Made by a program: the position numbers and the translations under genes. Shown here piece after piece: positions 34,474-42,860 of a stretch of 64,000 nucleotides of DNA. Location of the stretch: the NCBI RefSeq assembly GCF_013364355.1, contig NZ_CP054931.1:3844001-3908000 (forward strand). The letters are read 5' to 3'. The stretch is from Stenotrophomonas sp. NA06056. GTDB taxonomy: Bacteria > Pseudomonadota > Gammaproteobacteria > Xanthomonadales > Xanthomonadaceae. The notes under the pieces are model-generated. The model made no database searches and had not been told where the DNA came from. It saw only the letters and a program-made list of their open reading frames with translations. Numbering within the stretch: position 1 is the stretch's first letter; each line of letters starts with the position of its first letter.

Positions 34474-35034
34474 ATGGGCCGATCCCCCTCCCCCAGGAAC
34501 CGCACCGACGATGCCGCGGTACCCCGCCGCAACGGCCAGCCGCGCGTGCTCAGCCGTGGCGACCTGCGCCTGCTGGTGCTGGCGCTGATCGGCGAGCAGC
34601 CGCGCCACGGCTACGAGTTGATGCAGCACATCAGCACGATGTTCATGCAGGCGTACACGCCCAGTGCCGGCACCATGTACCCGCTGCTGGCCAGCTTCGA
34701 GCAGGCCGGCTGGGTGGAATCGGAAGAGGTGGACGGCCGCCGTGTGTTCCGCATCACCACTGCCGGCGAGTTCGAGCTGAAGGTGCAGCGCACCCAGGTG
34801 CGATTGGCGCAGCGACGCGCGTTCGACCGCGCCCGCGAGATCACCAAGGCCTCGCTGCCGGCGCCGCTGGCCGCTGCGCTGCGCGAGTTCAAGCTGGCGC
34901 TGGTGCACCACCACGGGCGCTGGGCCGACGGCGAAGCCGAGCAGGTGGCGGCGCTGCTGTCGCGCGCGTCGGCGCTGATGAACGGCCAGGCCGGCAACGT
35001 GTCCTCTCCCTTTTCCATGACCCAGCCAGACTGA
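34474..35034 (+). CDS. PadR-family repressor (YqjI-like)
   Basis: The 186-residue protein has a basic leader, a PadR winged helix (LLVLALIGEQPRHGYELMQHI; TPSAGTMYPLLASFEQAGWVESEEVDGRRVFRIT) and a C-terminal dimerisation helix region. PadR repressors bind palindromic AT-rich operators. In E. coli YqjI, a nickel-responsive member, represses the ferric reductase gene yqjH. Here the next gene is a YqjH-like protein 60 bases downstream on the same strand. Unlike E. coli YqjI, no His-rich metal-binding N-terminus is seen, so the signal may differ. Confidence 0.82.
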   Translation: MGRSPSPRNRTDDAAVPRRNGQPRVLSRGDLRLLVLALIGEQPRHGYELMQHISTMFMQAYTPSAGTMYPLLASFEQAGWVESEEVDGRRVFRITTAGEFELKVQRTQVRLAQRRAFDRAREITKASLPAPLAAALREFKLALVHHHGRWADGEAEQVAALLSRASALMNGQAGNVSSPFSMTQPD

Positions 35035-35094
35035 CTCCAGCCAGGTCTTCCCCCATGCCGCGCGCCCCCGCGCGACCTTCCGACAGGTACCCCC

Positions 35095-35892
35095 ATGACC
35101 GAACATCACAACTCGCGCCTGCGCCTGGATGTGCGCTTCCGAGAACTGACGGTGCTGCGCACCGAGACTGTCACCCCGCACATGCGCCGCATCGTGCTGG
35201 GCGGCGACGACCTGGCCGGCTTCGATTCGCCCGGCGCCGACGACCACATCAAGCTGTTCTTCCCCAACGACAGCGGCGAGATGGTGCTGCCGGTGCTGAC
35301 CGCCGAGGGCCGCAGCTACCCCGACGGCAAGCAGCCTTCGCCGGCACGCGACTACACCCCGCGCTGGTGGGACCACGAAACCGGCGAACTGGCCATCGAC
35401 TTCGTGCTGCACGACCAGGGCATTGCCGGGCCGTGGGCCGAGCGTGCACAGACCGGCGACACGCTGCTGATCGGCGGCCCGCGCGGTTCGTTCGTGGTGG
35501 CCGACAGCTACGACGCCTATGTGCTGATTGGCGATGAGACCGCGCTGCCGGCGATTGCGCGCTGGCTGGACGTGCTGCCCGAGGGCGCCGAAGTGCAGGC
35601 GTACATCGAAGTGGCCGACGAGGACGAGCGCCAGGACCTGCCGCAGTACGAGAACGTGCGCATCCACTGGCTGGAGCGCAATGGCTTCCCGGCGGCCAGC
35701 AGCACGCTGCTGGAAGACATGCTGACCGACTTCGAGGCGCCGGACGGCGATGCGTTCTACTGGATCGCCACCGAATCGCGGCGCGCACGGATGATGCGCA
35801 AGTTCATCGAAGGCCACCTGGGCGTGCAGCGCGACTGGATCCGCTCGACCGGTTACTGGAAGGCGCACCCGGACGAACAGGACGGCGATTGA
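35095..35892 (+). CDS. Siderophore-interacting FAD protein (YqjH/ViuB-like)
   Basis: The 265-residue cytosolic flavoprotein belongs to the siderophore-interacting family that reduces ferric siderophores with NAD(P)H. It has the FAD-binding barrel (TPHMRRIVLGGDDLAGF; ARDYTPRWWD), the GPRGSFVV phosphate-binding stretch, the nucleotide-binding half with LIGDETALPAIARWL, and the C-terminal RSTGYWKAH. Its position behind a YqjI-type repressor supports a role in iron release. Confidence 0.9.
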   Translation: MTEHHNSRLRLDVRFRELTVLRTETVTPHMRRIVLGGDDLAGFDSPGADDHIKLFFPNDSGEMVLPVLTAEGRSYPDGKQPSPARDYTPRWWDHETGELAIDFVLHDQGIAGPWAERAQTGDTLLIGGPRGSFVVADSYDAYVLIGDETALPAIARWLDVLPEGAEVQAYIEVADEDERQDLPQYENVRIHWLERNGFPAASSTLLEDMLTDFEAPDGDAFYWIATESRRARMMRKFIEGHLGVQRDWIRSTGYWKAHPDEQDGD

Positions 35893-35940
35893 CCGGGCAG
35901 CGGGTGGGTGCGGACCGTTGGTCCGCACGCCTTTGACTAT

Positions 35941-36021
35941 GTAGAGCCGAGCCCATGCTCGGCTGCTGTTCTATCCGCCCTCGCGCTACGCGCGATGAGC
36001 CGAGCATGGGCTCGGCTCTAC
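35941..36021. repeat. SMAG-type inverted repeat pair
   Basis: GTAGAGCCGAGCCCATGCTC at 35941-35960 and its inverted copy ending in CTCGGCTCTAC at 36011-36021 form a dimer. A further hairpin (GTGCGGACC...GGTCCGCAC) lies just before it at 35908-35929. The right-hand copy encodes the C-terminus of the minus-strand membrane protein 35986-36807. Confidence 0.8.
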
Positions 36022-36807
36022 AGGAGCGCTGGGCGCCACCTGCCGCGTCCACCCGAACCGATACGCGGCCCAGATCTCCAGCGCCACCAGCAGCGCAATG
36101 ATCACCAGTGGCAGCAGCAGCCCCAGGTACACGCCCGGCATCATGCCGTTGATCTGCGCCTTCACCAGCCGCAGCACGCCACGCGTATGCAGCAGTTCAT
36201 CCATGCGCATGGTCAGCGCCTCGCGCACCATCTTCGGCTCCAGGCCGACCGTGCCGGCCTTGTCGATCAGCGTGTCTTCCACCATCGCGCGCAGCAATCC
36301 GGCGCGCACTTTGCCAATCACCCAGCCCACGCCGCGCGCCATCGGCCCGTCACCGAGCCGCTCCGCGCCGGGCAACGGATGCTCGCTCAGGTAGATCGCG
36401 GCCAGCGAATCCGCAACATCACCCACCGTGCCCTGGCTCTGCAGCGCTGCACGCATGCGCTCGTCTTCCAGCGAAGCGGTGAAGCCACTGCTCCACCCTT
36501 CCACCATCGTCTGCAGGTGCGGCTGGAAGTGATCGAGCTGCTTGAACAGCGCGCGGTGCGCGCCGGCGGTGAAGCCCAGCTGCAGGCCGAAGAACGCGAC
36601 CAGCAACGGCAGCAGCACCACATACGAGGCCAGCAGCCCGTGATGCCAACGCCGCTGTCGGCGCAGCCAGCCGCGTCGATGCAGCCAGCGCCAGGTGAGG
36701 ATGCCCAGCGCCAGCCCCAACAGGGTGCCCAGCACGCTGCCGCCGATCAGATCGAGCACGCTCAGGCCGGTCCAGAATTCGCCAAGCCAGTACTGCGCTT
36801 CCTGCAT
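35986..36807 (-). CDS. Membrane protein of unknown function, C-terminus encoded by a repeat
   Basis: The 273-residue protein has an N-terminal helix pair (DLIGGSVLGTLLGLALGIL; ASYVVLLPLLVAFFGLQLGF), a soluble amphipathic middle of about 130 residues, and a C-terminal helix (YLGLLLPLVIIALLVALEIW). I do not recognise the family. GGAAGG precedes the ATG. The last residues (VEPSPCSAHRA) are translated from a SMAG repeat, so the original stop was probably lost or the tail is dispensable. Confidence 0.7.
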   Translation of the reverse strand: MQEAQYWLGEFWTGLSVLDLIGGSVLGTLLGLALGILTWRWLHRRGWLRRQRRWHHGLLASYVVLLPLLVAFFGLQLGFTAGAHRALFKQLDHFQPHLQTMVEGWSSGFTASLEDERMRAALQSQGTVGDVADSLAAIYLSEHPLPGAERLGDGPMARGVGWVIGKVRAGLLRAMVEDTLIDKAGTVGLEPKMVREALTMRMDELLHTRGVLRLVKAQINGMMPGVYLGLLLPLVIIALLVALEIWAAYRFGWTRQVAPSAPVEPSPCSAHRA

Positions 36808-36898
36808 GGTGTTGCCTTCCGTGGTTCAGTGCGGCCGCCATGGTAACCGCGACCCCATGCGACAATCGCGCTCCTTTCCTGCACCAACGAGGCCCCAC

Positions 36899-37300
36899 GT
36901 GGGCAAACTGACCCTGAGCGGCGTGGACACGCTGCGTACCCGCCTGGCCGACGACACCGCCTGCGACGCAGTGCTGTCCGCCTTCGCCGACCCGGCAGGG
37001 GCGCGCGCACCGCTGCGTGAGCTGGTCGAAGCACAGCACCGTTACCTGCAGGCCGAACACGAAGTGGCACAGGTGGCCGACATCCTGCGCCGCGACCAGA
37101 AGTACGCGCCGGTCGGTCGCCCGTCGGTGCATATCGTGCAGTTGCGCAAGCAGCAGGCGTCTACCAGGCAGGCCGCGCTGATCGCCCGCCAGGTGGTGGC
37201 ACAGGCCGCGCAGACGTTCGTGCGCGCGAGCGGGCTGGTGGTGAAGGCCAAGCAGAGCCCGAGCGAAGCGTCGACCGCGTGGCTGGGTACGCTGCGCTGA
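36899..37300 (+). CDS. Conserved-looking soluble hypothetical protein
   Basis: With the GTG start at 36899 (GAGG seven bases upstream) the product has 133 residues, mostly long Ala/Gln/Arg-rich helices (LRELVEAQHRYLQAEHEVAQV; AALIARQVVAQAAQTFVRAS). ATG at 36857 is an alternative start that adds 14 Arg/Pro-rich residues. No domain is recognised. It is divergent from the membrane protein before it. Confidence 0.6.
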   Translation: MGKLTLSGVDTLRTRLADDTACDAVLSAFADPAGARAPLRELVEAQHRYLQAEHEVAQVADILRRDQKYAPVGRPSVHIVQLRKQQASTRQAALIARQVVAQAAQTFVRASGLVVKAKQSPSEASTAWLGTLR

Positions 37301-37320
37301 GAAGTCCTGCTTCGGAGAGA

Positions 37321-37385
37321 TTGTGCGGACCAACGGTCCGCCCCCACCGAATCCAGGTCCGCAGCCGGCCAGCGGCCGGCTCTAC
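37321..37385. repeat. SMAG-like hairpin cluster
   Basis: TGCGGACCAACGGTCCGC at 37323-37340 and GGCCAGCGGCCGGCTCTAC ending at 37385 are two short hairpins, the second ending in CTAC (GTAG reversed). They lie between the 36899 gene and the terminator of the YceI gene. Confidence 0.65.
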
Positions 37386-37399
37386 CAGAACCCAAAAAA

Positions 37400-37425
37400 G
37401 AAGGCCCGCTTTTCAGCGGGCCTTC
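37400..37425 (-). terminator. Intrinsic terminator of the YceI gene
   Basis: An 11-base stem (GAAGGCCCGCT with AGCGGGCCTTC) and TTTC loop is followed on the minus strand by TTTTTT. It lies 34 bases beyond the stop of the YceI gene and may also act on the convergent plus-strand gene. Confidence 0.85.
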
Positions 37426-37458
37426 TGCCTTCTCACGACGAGTGAGCGGGATGTTTCA

Positions 37459-38169
37459 TCAAGCAGCCGGCTTCTCGCCGGTGGCTTCGGTGGTGATGCG
37501 GATCTTCACTTCATCGCTGACGTTCGGGGCGTAGGCGCCGACGCCGAAATCGCTGCGCTTGATCGTGGTGGTGGCATCGAAGCCAGCAGCCGGAACCTTG
37601 GCCATCGGGTGCTCGCCGCCGCCGTTGACGGTCACATCCAGGGTCACCGGCTTGGTGATGTCCTTGATGGTCAGATCGCCAGTGACGGTCAGCTTGTTGG
37701 TGCCGGCCGATTCGACCTTGGTGCTCTTGAAGCTGGCGGCCGGGAACTTGGCAGCGTCGAAGAAGTCGGCGCTCTTCAGGTGTTCGTCGAACTTGGCGGT
37801 GAAGCTGTTCAGGCCGCTCAGCGGCAGCTTCACTTCCACGGTGGACTTGGTGACGTCGGTGGCGTCGTACACCAGGGTGCCTTCGGCGTTGCCGAAGTGC
37901 GCGCTCGGGTTGGAGAAGCCGAAGTGGCTCCACTGCGCCAGCACGTCGGTGTGGGTCGGGTCGAGCTTGTAGGTGCCCGAGGCGATGGCGATGGCGGCAG
38001 CCGCCGGGGCAGCAGCGGCGGCATCGGCGGCCGGGGTGGTGGCAGCCTGCTCGGTGGTGGCCGGGGCAGCAGCATCAGCCGCCGGGGCGGCGGTGTCGGC
38101 CGGCTTGGAGCAGGCGGCGATGGCCAGGGTCAGGGCCAGCGGCAGCAGCAGTTTACGGGTGGCGCTCAT
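37459..38169 (-). CDS. YceI-family lipoprotein
   Basis: The 236-residue product has a signal peptide with lipobox LTLAIAAC, a 40-residue Ala/Thr/Pro-rich linker, and a YceI domain: ASGTYKLDPTHTDVLAQWSHFGFS, FDEHLKSADFFDAAKFPAASF, VTGDLTIKDITKPVTLDV, and DFGVGAYAPNVSDEVKIRI. YceI proteins are lipocalin-like barrels that bind polyprenoids in the periplasm. Start 38169 was chosen for the signal peptide. Confidence 0.9.
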   Translation of the reverse strand: MSATRKLLLPLALTLAIAACSKPADTAAPAADAAAPATTEQAATTPAADAAAAAPAAAAIAIASGTYKLDPTHTDVLAQWSHFGFSNPSAHFGNAEGTLVYDATDVTKSTVEVKLPLSGLNSFTAKFDEHLKSADFFDAAKFPAASFKSTKVESAGTNKLTVTGDLTIKDITKPVTLDVTVNGGGEHPMAKVPAAGFDATTTIKRSDFGVGAYAPNVSDEVKIRITTEATGEKPAA

Positions 38170-38254
38170 CTCAGGAACTCTCCGGATCGTAGGGTGGGAA
38201 CACAGTGCAGCAATGGCCCGCCACGGCGGGCGGGCCCGAAACCGATACAGCGAC

Positions 38255-38845
38255 TTACGCGATGCGCGCCGCTTCGTCGAACGACAGACGCGGCAGACGG
38301 GGGAACAGGCCCGAATCGTCACCGTACCCCAGGTTGACCAGGAAATTCGACTTGATGCTGGTGCCGGCGAAGAAGGCTTCGTCCACCTTGGCGTTGTCGA
38401 AGCCGGACATCGGACCGGCATCCAGGCCCAGCGCGCGTGCAGCCAGGATCAGGTAACCGCCCTGCAGGCTGCCGTTGCGGAACGCGCCTTCGTGGCGGCC
38501 TTCGCGCGGGCCGTCGAACCAGGCCTTGGCATCGGTGTGCGGGAACAGGTACGGCAGCTTCTCATGGAAGTCCTGGTCGAAGGCCACGATGACGGTGACC
38601 GGAGCGGCCAGGGTCTTGTTGTGGTTGCCTTCGGACAGCGCCGGTGCGAGCTTGGCCTTGGCTTCGGCCGACTTCACGAACACGAAGCGGGCCGGGCTGC
38701 CGTTGGCGGCGGTGGGTGCCCACTTCAGCAGGTCGTACAGAGCGTGCAGCTGCGCGTCGTCGACAGGCTTGTCGAGGAAGGCGTTCTGGGTACGGGCGGT
38801 GCGGAACAACTGGTCCAGTGCGGCAGCGTCGAGCGCGTGGGACAT
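38255..38845 (-). CDS. RutE-like nitroreductase-family reductase
   Basis: The 196-residue FMN-dependent protein resembles RutE (malonic semialdehyde reductase) across its length: [65 protein letters not shown] in short segments, and NLGYGD near the end. No other rut genes are adjacent, so the physiological substrate is uncertain and could be a quinone or nitro compound. Start 38845 was chosen because the family begins there; the longer frame upstream is not similar to it. Confidence 0.85.
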   Translation of the reverse strand: MSHALDAAALDQLFRTARTQNAFLDKPVDDAQLHALYDLLKWAPTAANGSPARFVFVKSAEAKAKLAPALSEGNHNKTLAAPVTVIVAFDQDFHEKLPYLFPHTDAKAWFDGPREGRHEGAFRNGSLQGGYLILAARALGLDAGPMSGFDNAKVDEAFFAGTSIKSNFLVNLGYGDDSGLFPRLPRLSFDEAARIA

Positions 38846-38961
38846 CGGTGGATCTCCAGGGCGGCTAAGGTCAGTGCCCGCGGGCGGCGCGGGGCGGAAC
38901 GTCGATCCGCAGTGTAGAGTGTCGCGACTGTTGCAACACCCAGCAGGATTGAAACGAATTA

Positions 38962-39927
38962 ATGCCAATGGTGAAACGATCGAGCACGCCATGGACGGTT
39001 ACTGATGGCCGTGCCGGTAATGTCCGCCAAGCGGTCGCGCTGGCGACGGCGCTGCGCCTGGGCAGCCACCGGCCCCTGGTGCTGCACCCCCGCGCCCCGT
39101 GGCGCTGGCTGTCGCCGCGGCGCTTGCCCGGTGATGTGAACGGCTACGGCGAGGCGTTCGCGTCACTGGCTGCCGAAGCCCCTGCGTTGGCGATCGGCTG
39201 TGGTCGCCAGGCCGCCGGTGCGCTGCGCGTGCTGCGTGCGCGCGGCAGCCAGGTGGTGCAGATCCTCGACCCGCGCATCGGCTCCCGCCCCTGGGACGTG
39301 GTGGTGGTGCCCGAGCATGACGCCCTGCGCGGCAGCAACGTGCTGACCCTGGTCGGCAGCCTGAACCCGGTGGACGATGACTGGCTGGCCTGGGGCCGCG
39401 CCGCGTTCGCCAGCTTCAGCACCCTGCCCGGCCCGCGCACCGCGCTGCTGGTGGGCGGGCCGACGCCGCTGGCACCGTGGGATGAGACCGCGATGGTGCA
39501 CGTGTTCCAGGCGCTGGCCGAACAGATCCGCAGCGAAGGCGGCAGTCTGCTGGCGACCACTTCGCGGCGCACGCCGCCGGCGCTGGCCGAGATCCTGCGC
39601 GCGAAATTCGCCGACCTGCCGCATGTGATCTGGGGTGATGGCGGCGATGGCGTGAACCCGTATGCCGGCCTGCTCGGCTGGGCCAACCGGGTGGTGGTGT
39701 CGCCCGATTCGGTGAACCTGCTGTCCGAGGCCAGCGCCACGCGCATGCCGGTGATGGTGGCCCTGGCCGATACCGCGCAGGGACGGCTGGCGCGCTTCCA
39801 GCAGCAGCTGCGCGAGCGCGGGCGCTTGCAGACACGCTGGTTGGATTGGCAGTACGACCGCATCGAACCGCTGCGCGAGACCGCGCGGATTGCCGTCGAG
39901 GTCAAGGCGCGTCTCAGCGTGGGGTAG
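38962..39927 (+). CDS. ELM1/DUF1022-family protein
   Basis: The 321-residue protein begins with [17 protein letters not shown] and contains the glycosyltransferase-B-like segments [29 protein letters not shown] and [14 protein letters not shown], the signature of the mitochondrial fission ELM1-like family. Bacterial members are predicted glycosyltransferases acting on the envelope; the substrate is unknown. The stop codon TAG is part of the GTAG of the SMAG repeat that follows. Confidence 0.85.
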   Translation: MPMVKRSSTPWTVTDGRAGNVRQAVALATALRLGSHRPLVLHPRAPWRWLSPRRLPGDVNGYGEAFASLAAEAPALAIGCGRQAAGALRVLRARGSQVVQILDPRIGSRPWDVVVVPEHDALRGSNVLTLVGSLNPVDDDWLAWGRAAFASFSTLPGPRTALLVGGPTPLAPWDETAMVHVFQALAEQIRSEGGSLLATTSRRTPPALAEILRAKFADLPHVIWGDGGDGVNPYAGLLGWANRVVVSPDSVNLLSEASATRMPVMVALADTAQGRLARFQQQLRERGRLQTRWLDWQYDRIEPLRETARIAVEVKARLSVG

Positions 39928-39949
39928 TGCCGGCCGCTGGCCGGCAACC
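39925..39949 (+). repeat. Single SMAG repeat overlapping a stop codon
   Basis: GTAGTGCCGGCCGCTGGCCG begins at 39924-39925, and its TAG is the stop of the ELM1-like gene. The hairpin arms GCCGGC/GCCGGC are intact. Confidence 0.65.
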
Positions 39950-40023
39950 CCGTCCAGCGTTTTCTGAACATTTCGATGCGACAGCGCGGTTAGAGTCCAG
40001 CCTCCCCCTCGAACTGGACGCCC

Positions 40024-40242
40024 ATGCGTACCCTGCTTCTGCTGCCGCTGGCCCTGTTGGCGGCCTGCTCCACTACCCCCACCGAACTGGACCCGTTGTC
40101 GCACGCCTGCCAGCAGCAGCTGGATGCCTACCGCGAGCAGCCGGCCCTGCGTAATCCGCGCAACGAGCGTCCGCCGTTGCCGATCGCGCCGATCAGCGAT
40201 GCCTGCGACAAGGAATTGCGGCGCAAGGGCGTGGAGCGCTGA
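40024..40242 (+). CDS. Small lipoprotein
   Basis: The 72-residue precursor begins MRTLLLLPLALLAAC; the LLAAC lipobox makes Cys15 the lipidated residue. The mature 58 residues contain two Cys (HACQQQLDAYR; SDACDKELRRKG) that may form a disulphide. No family is recognised. It is 57 bases upstream of the DUF2145 gene on the same strand. Confidence 0.7.
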   Translation: MRTLLLLPLALLAACSTTPTELDPLSHACQQQLDAYREQPALRNPRNERPPLPIAPISDACDKELRRKGVER

Positions 40243-40299
40243 TTCCGGCGATGCGGGTATGATCGGCGCGCGGGCCTGCCCGCGTCTGGAGCGGTATAC

Positions 40300-41151
40300 A
40301 TGGAACGTCTGCATCGCCTGCGCGGCGGCCTGCTTCTGTTGATGGGCCTGCTGGCCACAGCGCCGGCATGGGCCGACAGCGGCACCTGCGTCGAGCGCTA
40401 CCCCAGCGTGGCCGCACAGGCGGCGATGTTCGATGTGGCGTGGACCACGGCCGAGCGCCTGGACGCGCTGCCCGACGTGGATGTAGTGATCGCCGCGCGT
40501 GGTGGCCAGGACCTGAGCCGCTACGGCCTGCGCCACAGCCACCTGGCCTTCCTGCTGCGCGAGGACGACGGCCGCTGGCGTGCGCTGCACCTGCTCAACC
40601 GCTGCAAGACCGACAGCTCGCAGCTGTACCGCGAGGGCCTGGGCAATTTCGTCGGCGAGAGCGGCACCCATACCGACCTGCGCATCGGCGTGCCACCGCC
40701 GGCGTTGCAGCTGGCACTGAAGCGGATGCTGGCAGCGCCGGCGATCCAGCCCAAGGCGTTGCACGAATCGAAGTACAACGTGGTGGCCTATCCGTTCGCC
40801 ACCGACTTCCAGAATTCCAACCAGTGGATCCTGGAAGTGCTGGCCGCGGCGATGGCGCAGGCTGAAGGCGGCCCGGTCATCGTCAAGCGCGAACAGGCCC
40901 AGCAATGGCTGCGCGCGCAGCAGTACCAGCCCAGCGTGCTGCATATCGGCCTGGGCAAGCGCGTGGGCGCGCGCCTGTTCGTGGCCAACGCCACCACCAC
41001 CGACCATCCGGCCAGCGAACGCATTTCCGGCAACTACTCGGTGGTGACGGTGGAATCGGTATTCGACTTCCTGCACCAGCGCAGCCAGCTGCAGCAGGAA
41101 CTGACCATTACGCATGCGACGGTCGATCCGGCCGCTGCAGCCACTCACTGA
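40300..41151 (+). CDS. DUF2145-family secreted protein
   Basis: The 283-residue protein has a signal peptide (GGLLLLMGLLATAPAWA) and the DUF2145 pattern: RYGLRHSHLAFLLREDD, LLNRCKTDSSQLYREGLGNF and a C-terminal YSVVTVESVFDFL. The His and Cys in conserved positions and the fold pattern recall papain-like or permuted NlpC-type domains, but no activity is established. It is followed after 15 bases by two paralogous secreted proteins, suggesting one operon. Confidence 0.8.
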   Translation: MERLHRLRGGLLLLMGLLATAPAWADSGTCVERYPSVAAQAAMFDVAWTTAERLDALPDVDVVIAARGGQDLSRYGLRHSHLAFLLREDDGRWRALHLLNRCKTDSSQLYREGLGNFVGESGTHTDLRIGVPPPALQLALKRMLAAPAIQPKALHESKYNVVAYPFATDFQNSNQWILEVLAAAMAQAEGGPVIVKREQAQQWLRAQQYQPSVLHIGLGKRVGARLFVANATTTDHPASERISGNYSVVTVESVFDFLHQRSQLQQELTITHATVDPAAAATH

Positions 41152-41166
41152 TCTGGCAAGGAGAAG

Positions 41167-41664
41167 ATGATGCGTACCCTGCAATTGTCCATGTTGGCCG
41201 CGCTGGTATGCGGCGGCCTGTTGTCCGCTGCGCCGGCACACGCCGAGCGCCGCATCGTGATCCTGCAGAACAGCGCGCCCGAAGGCCCGAGCCTGGAGAT
41301 GTCCGCACCGCTGGTAACCTCCGCGCGCGCCGCAGCTGCCAAGGAAGCTGAGGAGGCCGGGCTGCCCGCGGGCCAGGGGGCGTCGGTGAAACTGCCACAG
41401 ATGCAGGTCAGCGCCATCTCCACCACCGTCGATGGCCGCCGCGAAGTACTGCTGCGCGATGCCAATAATCCACAGAATACCGCCTCGATGCAGTGGCCCA
41501 AGCGCCCCGGCGACCCCGCCGTGCAGTTCAACGTGGGCCAGACCGTCAACTTCGAGCCTGCAGGGTCCAGCAACGGCTGGCAGGTGCGGGACAACCAAGG
41601 CCGGCCGCTGGAATACCTGCCCGAGGCCACCGGCCCACGCGATATTTTCGATACACAGCGCTGA
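41167..41664 (+). CDS. Secreted protein, paralogue 1 in the DUF2145 operon
   Basis: The 165-residue precursor has a signal peptide ending near SAAPAHA. The mature protein shares its layout with the product of 41698-42213: LPQMQVSAISTTVDGRREVLL versus LPPMEVKQVATTAAGERQVQL in short matching blocks, then TASMQWP versus TATLQWP, VGQTVNFEP versus VGQQVRFDP, and a final GWxVKN/GWQVRD. I do not recognise the family. GGAGAAG precedes the start. Confidence 0.7.
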   Translation: MMRTLQLSMLAALVCGGLLSAAPAHAERRIVILQNSAPEGPSLEMSAPLVTSARAAAAKEAEEAGLPAGQGASVKLPQMQVSAISTTVDGRREVLLRDANNPQNTASMQWPKRPGDPAVQFNVGQTVNFEPAGSSNGWQVRDNQGRPLEYLPEATGPRDIFDTQR

Positions 41665-41697
41665 GCCGCTGCTTTTCTTCCCGACCAGGAGGTCACC

Positions 41698-42213
41698 ATG
41701 CTTCGTTCCCTGCGCGCCCCCGCCGCCGCCCTGCTGCTCTCGGCCCTGACGGTGCCAACCGTGCACGCTGGCGCCGCCCCGCACATCAACAGCGGCCAGG
41801 CCAGCGTGTTGGTCACTTCGCTGATCGTGGTGTCGGTTCCGCTGGCCACTTCGATGGGCCTGGCCGCGCTGTCCAAGGCGCCGTTCAAGGCCAGCGAGCG
41901 CAATGGCAAGGTTGCCGAGCGCACGCCGGCGGTGCCGCTGCCGCCGATGGAAGTGAAGCAGGTGGCGACCACCGCGGCCGGCGAGCGCCAGGTGCAGTTG
42001 CAGGTACCGGACAAGGCCGACCAGACCGCGACCCTGCAGTGGCCGGCGATCGAGGGCGATGACCCGGTGGCCGGCTTCGTGGTCGGCCAGCAGGTGCGTT
42101 TCGATCCGACCGAGGCCGGTGCCGGCTGGACGGTAAAAAACAGCGACGGCAAGGCGCTGGCCTATGTGCCCACGGCCTATGCCGCCGGCGACGCGCTGAG
42201 CGAGCAGCTGTAA
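41698..42213 (+). CDS. Secreted or anchored protein, paralogue 2 in the DUF2145 operon
   Basis: The 171-residue product has a signal peptide and, unlike paralogue 1, a second hydrophobic stretch (ASVLVTSLIVVSVPLATSMGLAAL) that could be a transmembrane helix. The C-terminal half is homologous to paralogue 1. AGGAGG lies 10-15 bases ahead of ATG at 41698. The two paralogues follow the DUF2145 gene at 15- and 33-base spacings, so they probably work in the same envelope process, which is not known. Confidence 0.7.
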   Translation: MLRSLRAPAAALLLSALTVPTVHAGAAPHINSGQASVLVTSLIVVSVPLATSMGLAALSKAPFKASERNGKVAERTPAVPLPPMEVKQVATTAAGERQVQLQVPDKADQTATLQWPAIEGDDPVAGFVVGQQVRFDPTEAGAGWTVKNSDGKALAYVPTAYAAGDALSEQL

Positions 42214-42288
42214 AGCTGAACGGCCGTTTTTGGCTTTGCGGCGGGCCGGGCGGATAATGGGCGATCCCTTTTGTCCCCCTGGCTCGCC

Positions 42289-42849
42289 ATGTCCGTGCGT
42301 CCTGCGCCTGTTTTTGCCCCATTGACCGCCCGCGCCCTGGTGCTGGCGGTGCTGGCCATGGGCGCGGTGGTGCTGCTGTCCAACGTGCTGGTGCAGTACC
42401 CCATCAATGACTGGCTGACCTGGGGCGCTTTCAGCTATCCGGTGGCCTTCCTGGTCAGCAACCTGATCAACCGCCGCTTCGGCCCGGGCCCCGCCCGCCG
42501 CGTGGCGTGGATCGGTTTTGCGGTGGCGGTGCTGCTGTCGGTGTGGGTGGCAACGCCGCGCATTGCGATTGCCTCGTGCTCGGCCTTCATCGTTGCCCAG
42601 CTGCTGGACATCACCGTGTTCGACCGCCTGCGCCGTGGCAGCTGGTGGCGCGCACCGATGGTGGCCACCACCTGCAGCGCGACGGTGGATACCACCATCT
42701 TCTGGTCGATCGCGTTTGCCGGTTCCACCCTGCCGTGGGTGAGCTGGGCGGCGGGCGATCTTGCGGTGAAGCTGGCGATTGGCGTGTGCCTGCTGGCCCC
42801 GTTCCGCGCGCTGCTGTGGAAGATGGCGCCGCTGCGCACCGCGGGCTGA
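42289..42849 (+). CDS. VUT-family transporter (queuosine precursor, YhhQ-like)
   Basis: The 186-residue membrane protein has six hydrophobic helices and the family motifs: NDWLTWGAFSYPVAFLVSNL in helix 2 region, the DITVFDRLR loop, and ATTCSATVDTTIFWSIAF. VUT proteins such as YhhQ import preQ0/preQ1 precursors for queuosine in tRNA. Start 42289 (MSVRPAP) was chosen over 42271 because it is closer to the usual N-terminus. Confidence 0.85.
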   Translation: MSVRPAPVFAPLTARALVLAVLAMGAVVLLSNVLVQYPINDWLTWGAFSYPVAFLVSNLINRRFGPGPARRVAWIGFAVAVLLSVWVATPRIAIASCSAFIVAQLLDITVFDRLRRGSWWRAPMVATTCSATVDTTIFWSIAFAGSTLPWVSWAAGDLAVKLAIGVCLLAPFRALLWKMAPLRTAG

Positions 42850-42860
42850 CCGTCTCATCG

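Noticed and set aside
34213..35928. A 571-codon minus-strand frame over the PadR and YqjH-like genes
   Set aside because: It is the shadow of two recognisable proteins and has no family resemblance.
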